The notes beneath the pieces were generated by a model. That model worked only from the letters and a program-made list of their open reading frames with translations, had not been told where the DNA came from and did no database searches. From Bombyx mori (lineage: Eukaryota; Arthropoda; Insecta; Lepidoptera; Bombycidae), in NCBI RefSeq assembly GCF_030269925.1, contig NC_085127.1, positions 1,929,501-1,993,500 on the forward strand: a stretch of 64,000 nt of DNA, written 5' to 3'. Within the stretch, counting starts at the first letter, position 1; the number at the start of each line of letters is the position of its first letter. A program made the position numbers and the translations under genes. Below, one piece after another: positions 24,172 to 36,500 of this stretch.

Positions 24172-24422
24172 ATTTTTTTTTATTGCTTAGATGGGTGGAC
24201 GAGCTCACAGCCCACCTGGTGTTAAGTGGTTACTGGAGCCCATAGACATCCACAACGTAAATGCGCCACCCACCTTGAGATATAAGTTCTAAGGTCTCAA
24301 GTATAGTTACAACGGCTGCCCCACCCTTCAAACCGAAACGCATTACTGCTTCACGGCAGAAATAGGCAGGGTGGTGGTGGTACCCACCCGCGCGGACTCA
24401 CAAGAGGTCCTACCACCAGTAA
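24172..24422 (-). mobile_element. Family A SINE tail unit
   Basis: Poly-T then a near-consensus tail unit ending 'aggtcctaccaccagtaa'. Very well preserved, so probably a recent copy. Confidence 0.88.
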
Positions 24423-24847
24423 TTATTATGTGTATATTATGTGTAAATATTATGTGTAAATGACTTTATAGATAGATCGATATATCGATTCCAGGTCCTA
24501 CCCTACTTGAAACTCGGTTGTGTGTCGCACTCCATCTCAGAGCGATGCACTTTCGCAGCACTAAGCGTTCATCTTCCGCGAATTATGAATATTTACTGTA
24601 TATTTTTTTTTGTCAACAACTATGGCCTCTTTTAAATTTACTTATTGAATTTCGCAAATCACTTACGTTCGTTTTAAATTCGAATCAAAAGATTCTTTTA
24701 GAATAGCTTCTAGAATACTCGAATTGGATTAGCAACGTTTTGTAGGAAAAGGCTATTCACGCGAGCCGGTTCACGTAAAGAACTACTAGATGTTTTAGAA
24801 CAATTGGACGGTATTTGTTAAATCCGAAGAATTAGTGGAAAGCATAA
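24423..24847. other. Unannotated DNA with a short ATTATGTGTA tandem
   Basis: About three imperfect 'attatgtgta' units directly after the SINE; nothing else. Confidence 0.4.
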
Positions 24848-24975
24848 CATTTTTTATTGCTTAGATGGGTGGACGTGCTCACAGACCACCTGGTGTTATG
24901 TTGTGACTTGAACCCATAGACATCTACAAAGTAAATGCCGTCACCTACCTTGAGATATGAGTTCTAAGGTGGGTA
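24848..24975 (-). mobile_element. Family A SINE, 5'-truncated 3' half
   Basis: 'attgcttagatgggtggacg ... accttgagatatgagttcta' then the match stops. Genuine truncation inside the unit. Confidence 0.8.
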
Positions 24976-25529
24976 ATAATAACTAAATATAATAAATTGG
25001 TTAAAATCTAGAAGTTTCTAGATTAAGCATTTAATGTATTCAGTGGGTACTGTGGATCCTATCATCTCTTCCGACAAAGCTACTGCGGGTGTTGTTATAA
25101 TTGCATCATGACGCACGTGAGCACTTAAGTCACTTTTCAATACAATTCCTTTAGTCTAGCATTACATTACAACGTCTAGAACTATCTGAACAATTTTTTT
25201 TCGAGACTGAATTTTGTTTTCATTGCTATATTATAATGTTGCTTGTTATAGTTATGATACAGTAATTACGTCACAGGCGACAGCCGGATTAGGATTTAAG
25301 GCAGGTCTAGAACATTCACGGTGTTTCTATGGGCTCTCATTTATGATTAAATTAGGGGTCCGTCCGTCGGTTCTGTCGATATTAATCGAATTATACTACC
25401 AAGAATCCCGATTGATGAATGCGGGTCGCTTACCTACCTTACTACCTTACCTAACAAGCCAGGCCCTACCCTCAATTTCCAATACATTACTACTTTGTAG
25501 CATAAATAGGTAAGACTACTCTAAGTCTA

Positions 25530-25733
25530 TTACTGGTGGTAGAATTTCTTGTGAGTCTACACGGATAAGTACCACCACCCTTCCTATTTCAGCCGTGTAA
25601 CTATACTGAGACCTTAGAGCTCATATCTCAAGGTGGGTTGGCGGCGTTTACATTATAGATGTCTATGGGCTCCGATAACCACTTAACACCAGGTGGGTTG
25701 TGAGCTCATCTATCCATCTAAGCAATGAAAAAT
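25530..25733 (+). mobile_element. Family A SINE tail unit, internally deleted
   Basis: Starts 'tactggtggtagaatttctt', lacks the roughly 40-base 'aagcagtaatgcgtttcggt' segment, and ends 'atctaagcaatgaaaaa'. Confidence 0.82.
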
Positions 25734-28700
25734 TTAAAATGTCCGTGGTCAGTATAGCAAGCACAACCCCTTGAGGTTACTAGCAATGGGTGGCCAAAAA
25801 ACAAGACTTATTACAAAAATCAGTAGTGATGTTGTGTAATTGTAATAAAGTTGTGTTGTGTATTATAATGATATACGTTGATTACGCTCTGTGTTATTAT
25901 GAAGGTGCAGTAAGTAGTGAGGTGAGCATTCTCGTTGCAAGGCTCTTGCGGGGGAGCATCTGAGCCATGACGCGATACCCGCTTCCGGTCGTCACGGGAC
26001 CAATACGACTTACTCCTTCCAAGTTGTTATTTGTTATTATTCCGTTGGTTACAGAATTATACAAGAATTTCAATATTAGGAGCGTTTTGTTTTGTGATGG
26101 TGACACGACATTGTCTATCTGACGAAGGCAGAATACGTATTCCTTGAACGAGCTCTTTAAACCGATTAATTAGTGGTAAAATAGAACAATTCGGTACATA
26201 AGCGTAAACACCTACAAATAAACGATCAGATGTTATTGGCCTGAAGGGAGATTTGCCAAATGTGACGTCATTTGTGGTTAATATAGGGGCAAGCTAAACG
26301 TAGAATACACACAGATTTCCAAACGTTAGGAATATAAATCATATGTGGAATGGTGTTTAGATCGCATGCAATAAAATTGTTTTCCGAGCTTTTGTTTGAG
26401 AATTTATCACAATTTTTGGTTGGCAAGAAGACTGAAGCGATGGACAGAAACACACCCTATATATGTAATCTTGTTAGTCAAACAACACTTGAATTATCGC
26501 GCGTACACATGAATGGTGCGGGTGTACGTACGGTCATACTCGTGCATGTACGTACGCCTTTCATTCAATGTGCTCAGGCGAAACGTCGTGCGCGCCCATG
26601 TGAGACTCAAAACAGCATGCTGTACATCGCTCGCTCGTCGTGCAGACGGATCCCGGCTACGACTACTTCAACGGCAATCGTTGTATCGCAATCAGGGAGT
26701 ATCGCGACTTTGGTTTTTATCGATGTTATTGTTTACAAATGCCGAAGTTTCGTGTGAACGAAGATTTAGTGACGCCAGTTGTAGGTGAACGCGTTGTGAA
26801 ACTTTACGTGCGTTTATTTCTTCTATCTCTCCAGGTTAGGACAACAAGCTTCGGGATGTTTTCGTTGTTATCAAACGAAATGGCGGCCGAAATGATTCGT
26901 TGTTAAAAACAACTAGGCAGCGCATTTGAATAGTGCGGAACAATGAGAACGTGACCAGCTGGTGCCACGTGGTCTCCGAGACCTTCAGACCAACAGCTCT
27001 TAGGTCGTTTACTCCAATTACGTAACACCCGTGTAACAACTACGACTACGTATATAATCGGCGGAATTTTTATTGACTAATTATTCGCCATTTTTTATAA
27101 GCGGTGAAGTCAGCGGATATGGCTAAATATTCATACAGTGTATCACTCGGGGCCGACAATAACGCACAAAAACTGTTCGTATCGAATTATCTCACGTCGA
27201 TATCTACGACGGAGGAACTGAGGAGTGAGGAGTGAGGAGGCGCAGGTCGCTCGGAGGCTGCAGCGAGATGCGGCCGCATTCCTCGACGATGACTCGCAAT
27301 AGACCATCGTTCCCGGTCCTGACCGTTTGTCTCATTACTATCACGAAAACGTTCCCATCAGGTTATACTAATTGAATAGTCTTACAATAACAGCCAGCCA
27401 TTCATCGCTGGAGCTCGGCGTGTCGCGAGTCCGAGTCAACGCCCAGACGGATTAAAGGGTCGATTAACGAGCGCGGCTTAATTTATAACTGGAATAAAGG
27501 ATCACGGAAGGATGAGTCTGTTCCTCGATAAGCGACCTCGATAAATATAAACAATAAAATTTAGCACTCAGGATGCGGACGTCTTTGGCGGGCTAACGTT
27601 TAGAGGACTGGTTGCAGTGGTAATGTCGTCTAAATGCTAATTAGACGCGCTTTATATATTATTTTTGACTAAATTCCAGCGCGACTTTCGATTTCGCTCG
27701 GTAGTGGATCCGGAAATTGCCCCGGAGACGGGACAACAAAACCGGTCAATGTGCACGAAGGCATAATTATGTTAACGACTGCACGCCGCTGGGTTCGACC
27801 TGATCAAGCTGTTTATTAGACTATTATTAATTAAACGATAGCTAACACAACAGTCAATGATGCTCAAACAGGGCCAGTTTATTGCGATGTGCGCACGTGT
27901 CCGACAACTTACATCATTTCGATAACGACTAATTTTATCGAGACCGGAAAACGAAGCAAGATTTGCCGGCAAGAGGAGTGGTGAAGGAGCCGAGGTAGCG
28001 TGACTGATAAGGACGCCACACAAAGGGCTGAAGGAGCCAAGGTCGCGGCAGATGTGGGAAGCACAAGCCCGCCGTTGAAGGCTTATCTCGTCGAATGTTT
28101 ACCGGGTGTAAATAAGCAGCGAGTCGACACGGCACGATCGTACCGCCCGCTCGATACGACTCACAATGTTTATGGGTGTGAACGCACTCCGCGCCGCGCC
28201 GTGAGAACTCGCCTACCACACATTAGGCATCATGATGTGTGTGATAACAAGACACGTGGTGGTCGAAGCTCAGCGAGCACAATGTGTCAGTATAACATTG
28301 CGCAACTATTTCGTAAATAAGTTTATCGATCCCAAATGTCTAGATGACGTGAAGCGAATTCGGAGTCGAAGTGGTTAATTCACTCACCGAGTATTAACTC
28401 GGAGTTCGGTCGCGGCACCCGACCGATAAAGAGTTCACGAGATCTCGGCGGGAGGGCGAGATGACGCGCGGCTAACATTCCAAAACAGATATTATTTATT
28501 TTTGATAATGCCAATGAACGCTTAGCGCGTTTACCTTCGATTTGCATGTATCCCTTGAACCGCGCGCTTCCTGCTCGGCGCGTGATGCTCAAGAACTCTC
28601 TGCAAGGCCTGGTATCACTTGCTGGGTTGTAGACGGCGTTCATTCAAGCGGACAATGCTTTAGTTGTATAGAACACTGACTAAGCAAAAACTGCAAGTCG

Positions 28701-31584
28701 GCGGGGAGCAGCCCTCCGGCAGTGGGTCACTGGACTCTGACGCGAGCGAATGCCTCTATCGGCATCCCGCTCGCGAAGGACACCATTCACAATAAAAATG
28801 ACATCAACCTCGTGAGAACACGTAAATGTCAAGCAGAACGGCTGCCCCGACCGACGAATTTAATTACGAAACTCGCACATATATTAATCCCCGTCAATAA
28901 ACGAACAACGAAAGCGTAGTGACCGGTTGTTTTGTCAGTGGAATCGAAAACCGTCAGATTAGCGTTTACAAAAAGGCAAGAAAGCAAGCAGACGATCTTG
29001 ATGCGTCAACGCAGTGCACTACTGCCGTCCCTGTCTCCTAACCGACTGCACTTGTCATCGTCCATCTCTCTCTAGCTGACACGTGGGACCGTAGGCGTCT
29101 CGTTCTCCCTCCACCAGCGCGCCCGAGGAAGTGCGCACCGAGCTTACGGGATCTCCGGTAATCGCTTTGCATCGCATACCGTACAGATTAGAATTCGAAT
29201 GTTTAAGTCATTGAAGAAATCAATCCGAAGTCCGCGTCGGCGGCGCGTGTGGCCGCGACATTTCCTCCATAACAATGAGTGATAGTGTATCCGTCCCTTT
29301 CGCAGCGGACCTTGCCGTGCTGTTGCTCCGAGTCAGGTTCAATATCCCAGACCTTGGGCCGATCGAGAGTACCGCCCGGTCCAAACTAGTTACTTATACC
29401 ACCTGCGATCATTATACACGATACTTTTTGCAAGTAGTCCACACTCGACAACATACCTATGGACGTCTGAACTGCAGGACTTTCAAGTCACTAAAATCTG
29501 ACGATGCATTTATCAGTGAACAAAAAAAACAGGAAGCGAACAACAAACAATCAAATTAGGTATTAAGGAATTGTCGCCCTATCGCCACGAAAACTTTAAG
29601 CGTGAACCCGAGTGAGGATTCGAATTTTTCCACGACTGTTTGTCGGCGAGTTCCATGACACCGACCGGTGTCACGTTTTGACATAAACGACTAAACATTA
29701 AATATTGAATAGTTTATGATTTCACTACCAGGAAAACTAATGAAGCGTCGGTGGTCGCCGGCGCCGCGACCTCGGACCGCACACTAAAGTTACAGCCGGC
29801 CAATTAGATGTCGGACGCATCGCGAAAATAATATAAATATTAGTAGAACCGACAAAGGATTTTAATCACCGATCGCGTTGCATTTTATTCCTTTTGCGGT
29901 CCGAAATTACAGGTTGCAAGTTCGCTCACCCCGACACGCCGCGCTTAGGGCAACTATGCCCTCGTGGATCGTGTGAAAAATTACCGCTGATTTTGCTCTT
30001 ATTTCGAACCGTAAACGTTATCGATATATATAATTTTTAACGTCCGGTTATACATTAAAAATGCTTTCTGTACGCTCGCTGTTGGGCCATTGTTTTTTCG
30101 ACCGGTTGTTTAGAGCATCGGCATTGCGACGGGCAATTTCGGGTAATTGCATGTAATTTTTAACATTGACGGTGAAAATGGAAAACGAAAGCGACCGAAG
30201 CCGCGGCGCGTACTGCTAGCGGCGCGATGTACGCTGCGCCAAGGTTACGTAGTAGGGGCGGCGACCGGCGAGACGAGCGTGACGTCACGGGCGCCGGAAA
30301 CGATTGTCCGCTTCATAGTTACGGTTACATTTTTGAATTGAGAAGAAAGTGCTTTGGCCATCGGTGTCTTAGGTCAGGTGCGATCTACAGATAACAAAAT
30401 CGTGTTGTCACACGTTGTCGTGACGTTGTTTGACGTTGTCAAATCACAAAAAAGTTTGTAAGGTGATCGGTAAGACGCCAACCATTCCTTACATTGTTCT
30501 TTTAATTCCGACAAAATAATTTATTTAATCGTTCGGAATTGCGACACGAAATAGAACGATCACCAGTGACGTTTTCAGAGCCATTACATGGATTTTCAAA
30601 AGCCTTCGACGTAAATTTACTTGAGAATTAAAAAAGAAACACTCGTGTATTTCGTATTTACAAGTTCATAAAGTAAAGAGGTTTTGTTCTCCCGACGACA
30701 GATGCACGGGCGGACGACCTTTGCGTCTGTCGCGTGATAAACAAACTCTCCCGCGCTCATGACGTCCTGGTACTTTTAATTTAATATTGCATGTTACTCA
30801 CACAATAAATATTTTGGGTAACCTTTTGGGTTCTTGTTTATTTGTACGTTTTGTTTATTTATTGTTTATTTATTTAATATTACGCAACGTTTAATAGGGA
30901 TCCAATAATATTTTGCGATGGTTTTTATCGTTTTTTAGAATTTCGTCACACCGTTTTGTGTTTAGCAACAAAAAATTTAATAATAATAATGTACGCATCT
31001 CTAATCCATTTGTGTAAATTTGTTTGATTAATAAAATAATTAATTGTATTTATGATATCAGGCAACCAAAGATTTTGAACTGATTTTAAAAATTACATTT
31101 CAAAATACCAACAATAGAATCATGAAAAATATTATATACTCGTATGTATAATTTTCAATCATGGATGAGTTCTTAATTGGTCTTTGGTCTTTCTATAAAA
31201 AAAAACACTCCACATCTATGGTTTTCGATTGATATATATTTTGTATTGAGGAAAACATAAATTTAAGTAAAATTAATACTATTAATGTTACTCTTACCAG
31301 TCTGTACTATCAGTGAGCAGTTTAAAATGTTTTTCGAAAAATGCGCCGTGTTTACCTGTAAAAAGAACGAAAAATCAACTCGCCGCTCTTATTAAAACGC
31401 ATGAATGTCGTTTGTGATAATCGATTTCAATTAAATCGATTTAAGGTGCAGCATAAAAACATCGAGACACTCAGTACGAGCATGTGACCTTTTGTGTAGT
31501 CAAATAGCAAATCGATTAAGTTTTAATTAGTACATTTATTATGGATGATTGTGTTTATATGGCTTTAAAAACTTTCCGTTTTTA
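25734..31584. other. Repeat-poor 5.9-kb stretch, locally CpG-rich
   Basis: No SINE, LINE or Helitron recognised. CG dinucleotides are frequent at about 26500-26800 and 27180-30350. The many short frames overlap on both strands and look non-coding. The 94-codon frame at 29275-29559 starts with an ATG but has no recognisable domain. Candidate regulatory or untranslated-exon DNA; no specific element can be proved. Confidence 0.4.
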
Positions 31585-31640
31585 GGTTATTGACCACGGG
31601 TATACCACAGGGATCCGAGTTCAATTCCCTATTGAAGTAG
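31585..31640 (+). repeat. tRNA-like fragment, possible SINE head
   Basis: 'gatccgagttcaattccc' resembles a polymerase III B box, followed by 'tattgaagtaggcttggaag'. No complete tRNA fold or SINE body recognised. Confidence 0.3.
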
Positions 31641-32185
31641 GCTTGGAAGCATCTACTTGTTTTTGTATCATAAATATCTTTACTTAACAAGAGAATCATC
31701 GTCTAATTCTGTACTTTGTACGCATTTCTCCAAACCCTTTCAGTCCTGAGACACTAAATTGATACCACAAACTTTAACAGAAGGAATGCATTTTGCATCG
31801 GACTTGCGGAACCCTAACCAAAAATATTTTGTACCACATAACATGATAACTGGAAACGAACATAAAAAAAAAACAATATTGTTATAACGAGAGTCAACAT
31901 GTTTATATTTAATTAGAAGTTTTATTAAATACTATAAATAAATGAAGGTTCTGTGAGCGGCGGGTGAACGCTCGGCAAGGCGACTTGCGCGGTTTTGAGT
32001 TTCGGTCGAGAAAGGGCGACACAGCAGGAGACGCGTCGCGTGTTAAAACGTTTCACTAAACTGCAATACTTTAGTTCGTATGTCATTTATTTATAAGATG
32101 AGTGTCTTCGCACTCAACAGTGCACGGGAAACACGGATGATACAAAAGCTAGTCCAATCAAAACCTCAATGAATCTTTCACGAAG

Positions 32186-32442
32186 ATGCACCAACCGAAA
32201 ACCGAACCCGGGCCCCGTGGTTTACAGCATATTTCTGGAATTATCTACAACATGTGGGGAGATATAACGACAAAGGGAAGATCTTCCACCGAGCGGGTGA
32301 CATTGCTCGGTAGACCGATGGTCCAAATGTTGTTGTTCGGAACTTGTAGAATATGTAAGCTTATCTTGAAAATGTCGTAAGCGAGATTCCGGCTTCTGTC
32401 AAATATCTTCGTTGTATGATGGCTACCCGCCACACAACACAC
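32186..32442 (-). mobile_element. Family B' 5' module
   Basis: Antisense of the B' module: 'gaagatcttccaccgagcgg', 'tgtcgtaagcgagattccgg' and the terminal 'gtatgatggctacccgcca'. It extends furthest of the three copies, into 'accgaacccgggccccgtgg'. Confidence 0.65.
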
Positions 32443-33312
32443 AGCTATAACCTAGGACAAATGTTCTCAAAGGTGACTTTAAACTAAACTAAACTTATTT
32501 TTGCCTGGCTTACGACCTCATGGGTGAAGCGGCTGCGAGAGTCCATACACATCAGACCGTGGATGCCTTCATAGTTAATACGAGATGTCGAAATTTCAAC
32601 TTTATTTTTTATTTATGAAGAATTACTTTTGGCCCGAAGAGTCCTTAGCTAACGTCGCCGGTCTAGGCGAGCTTCTGCAAAGTTCTCAATATCCTAGAAA
32701 CTAAAACGGATGACTACTCTCAACTGCAATTCCCGAAAACTAAATAGATTCAGTTTGGAAAAAACATAAATCTTTTATTATTTCGTTTCATACTTTGCTA
32801 CTTGAACTATTGCAAAACAATTCTTAATAACACCATTGTAAAAAATTTAATGATTCAATTTAATATTTAATTTAAATATTAATTACGTAAATAATATTAT
32901 TAACGTTGTAATCTAATTGAATCGTTCTAAAAAAGTGGTAAGCATTAATTAGTATGTCTCACGCGTAACTTTTCCAATTTATGCGCTAACTTAACTTGGG
33001 ACTCAGTACAAACGCCTAAAGAATGCTGTAATCACAAACAGCCGATACGATCTCTGCAGAGAAAATGTAAAAAATCTCTTGTTGTGACGCTCGAAGCAAA
33101 ACATAAAACAAAAATTTCCATGAATAAGGATTAACGTCAAACAAATATACGCGAAACATTCGGATTGTTTTGTGGATCAAACTAAAGAATTTCAACTAAA
33201 GCACAGTATAATTTAGCTGAAACTATTACAATTCTATAAAGCTTGATAATCGTTGACAAATCTCCCGAAACAAATGTAACATGAGCTGGATAGTTTCAGT
33301 CATAAAAGTCAT
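32443..33312. other. Unannotated AT-rich DNA
   Basis: Nothing delimited. Words near 32520-32580 faintly resemble family A. Confidence 0.35.
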
Positions 33313-33575
33313 TTTACTGGTGGTAGGACCTCTTACTGATAGTAGGACCTCTTGTGAGTCCGCACGAGTAGGTACCACCACCCCGCCTATTTCTGTCGTG
33401 AAGCAGTAATGCGTTTCGGTTTGAAGGGCGGGGCAGCCGTTGTAACTATACTGAAACCTTAGAACTTATATCTCAAGGTGGGTGGCGCATTTACGTTGTA
33501 GATGTCTATGGGCTCCAGTAACCGCTTAACACCAGGTGGGCTGTGAGCTCGTTCATCCATCTAAGCAATAAAAAA
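33313..33575 (+). mobile_element. Family A SINE tail unit with duplicated 5' end
   Basis: The first 18-20 bases occur twice in a row ('actggtggtaggacctctt' then 'actgatagtaggacctctt'). Otherwise a full unit ending 'atctaagcaataaaaaa'. Confidence 0.87.
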
Positions 33576-36500
33576 TGGGCAATAATACGCCACTATTCAA
33601 ACATGACCTACCGCGATGGGCTAATTTCGTTTTGATTATTATAAAAATGTACCGTCCGTATAAAACAGAAGTTCTTATTATAATGGCCGTGTACGATCCC
33701 GCCGTTAGCGTTTCCGATAGACGCAGACGTAGCCAGAATTCAAATGAGAGGTAACTAAAGCTAGCAGCGCGTTCTAGCTAACAAGACGTTAGGCTTCAAT
33801 ACTCATTGAACATGTATTTTGATAGCTACATCCATACTCATCCGGACATCACCAGACTGATCACGCGTATCTTTAAACTTTGTTATTCGGTGCGAATTGT
33901 TTTAAACTTTTGCTGCTATCATTAAACACAATTTTATTTATTTATTTGGGAAACCAACAGTAAAAAATAAAAATAAGATATTTAAAAAAATAGCTAAAAC
34001 AATAATCAAAAAGTTCACCATCAAAATCAGATATAAGTAGAGAGTGAATAAAGGACTTTAGTTTATGGCGTCTCGTAAGTTCGTTTTTTGTGACTTTATA
34101 ATAATAATGGCAAGGCTCCGTCAAACATCAAAGCTCTATTTAATTATTTTACAGTTTCTTGTTGTAAACTAAAATATGATTAATCAAATGTCAAAGACAA
34201 CAACTTTTTGGTGGAAAATTCAAGATGGCTGTCGTATGTTGTCGTATTATTTTTAAACCATCGTTTTTACCTTTATAGTTTTTACGTTAATTTACGTAAC
34301 ACTACGTCGAGTAATTCGAGCGATGATATATATATTGAAACATTTAAAAAGATACCGACAAATTTAATTACCCACGAACTAGTTTCGATCTCATTTCGGT
34401 TTTTTTTTCTTCACGAACGACAACCCGTTGTTAATGAACACAAATTATAACTCATTTTCTTCAATTATCGAGTTTATTGTCAATCAAGAGCTTTATAATG
34501 ATATAGGAAAGAGCCGCGGGTTTTAATGAAATTGGCTTTGTAGGCAACTGAGATTGTGTGTGGAAGTCGGAGATTAATTGTTTCTTTTCTTCCATATTGT
34601 AGTGTTTCACAATCAGTTCTAAAAGCAAAAACTTAGGAAATTTATAGCTGAATTCAAACATCCGACCAATTACAACAAATCTCGATTTGTTGTTGTCTTT
34701 TTCTGTGTTGTTTTCAGGTACTCTCTCGTATTCAGTGTTATTGAATTGTAAGAAAGTCTTATTGATTGTTCAAATAATTGAAGCGACCACTTTTCTTAAT
34801 AAGCGGTTATCGATGTGTTGCAAGTGAAAGTAGTAATTCCGAAGTACACATTCGTACAACAATGAACTCTTTCAGAGAGAACGTAATCAACAATAATTTA
34901 CTTAAAAATAATCACGTTTTGTAAACCGTAAAAGAGTTCTCCGTTCACGACAACATAACCTCTTTACAGTGAATTGTTAAATTAACAAAAAAAAAGAAAA
35001 TTGCGCGGTATCACACACGCGCGCCGTAACTTACCGGCTTCAATTTGATTTCGTGAAACGCGAACAATAAGAAATAAAATCAGATCTTTTACGATTCCCC
35101 CTGACAGGCTTCGGTCAGAGTCGGCAATAAAACAGGGAATGCAACAACTAAAAAGCCAAGAGTTAACCAAGTCTCGAAGCGTATTTAAGCCGAAATTGTT
35201 GGGACGAAATTTGATGGGAAGGTTTATGGCGTCGAAAGTAGGTCGCGGACCGTGGACCGCCACGCAGATTTGCACCCAGATTGCGGAACGAAACGCTGCC
35301 TGCGATAAAAAGGGAACAAAGGTAACAGAAATACGCGGGAGGAAGTAAAGTTTCGACAACTCAAGTCAAACACCCACCGCGCTGTTTCTGCGGTTTTCAG
35401 TCCGACTCCCGCTGCCCCTACGCGATCGCATCGAAATCCCGAAGCGAAAACGAGCGTGGGAACAGCGCGGCTTATACTTGTGGATTTCTTATTCGATCGA
35501 TTCATTGCAAATCCGCATTTGGTAACAACGAAATTCGCAGTCTTTCGTCGCACAAGAATACACGCGGAATGCAAAACGGAATCCGACCAGGTCTTTGTTG
35601 CGGATTCCCAGACGGCCGACGGTCGGCCGCGGTCGCGGTAAAAAGCGGTCACATCTACCGCCTTATAAATTATTATGAACCGCTCCCAACGTTATTAGTC
35701 CTCTTAATGACAAGTTCAAGCTAAATGTCGCGCTATCGTCGGATCATTGGTCTTGTTTCGAGCTCCCGACACATCTATTTCTATGATTTGCAAAGCTACC
35801 TTTTAAATAAACCATTCCATTTCCATTTCTATGTATTTGTATGTGGTTGGCACAACGAGCCGGGTCGTCAGTCCTGGAGGGCTTCTTCCTCTTCAGGCTG
35901 GGCAGGTAGACGCAAGACACTCGATGAGTAAGTTCAACCAATACGCGATTAACAACGCTACTAATTTAAGCTTAACAAAGATCGTTTAGAAAGTTAAAAT
36001 CCAGCAACAAATTCCGATGAATGCATTTACAGCGAACAGATTCACCGTTACAAAATCTAGACATTTAAAAAACTAAGGACGATAGGGTCACACGGCCTGT
36101 TTCCAGTCTTTTATTTTGTTCTCGATTTAAATTCGGGTTAGCTCCAAAACAATGCCTTTCGGCGGTAAAAATAAATCGAATTTAGAACGCCGATATTATC
36201 GATTCGGACGAAATCCACCAAACACATTACTAATGAACTAATCGATTATATCAAAATGATTTAATGTTTGAAGCGACCGAAATATTCCACACACATAACG
36301 AGCATGTATTTTTAAATTGGCAATATTCTGTTGTATAATTAGGTATTTATTGCAAATTGCATAATCATTGATAAATTCATAGCAAATGTAACTAAATTAC
36401 AATAATATTGTTATCGTGTCACAAGTTGACCTCAACCGGAGAAGTAATAAGTCAACGACTCGTGTGCCCAAGAAAATCTCTATTTGATTGATGGCGATCG

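Noticed and set aside
28000..28320. 106-codon plus-strand protein
   Set aside because: Composition is that of translated GC-rich non-coding DNA, and minus-strand frames overlap it.
29275..29559. Small secreted or nuclear protein of 94 codons
   Set aside because: It has a reasonable ATG but no recognisable motif, and overlapping random frames abound in this GC-richer region.
35224..35652. A 142-codon minus-strand protein
   Set aside because: Antisense frames of similar length exist across the same CpG-rich patch, and there is no domain, signal or repeat-free codon pattern suggesting a protein.
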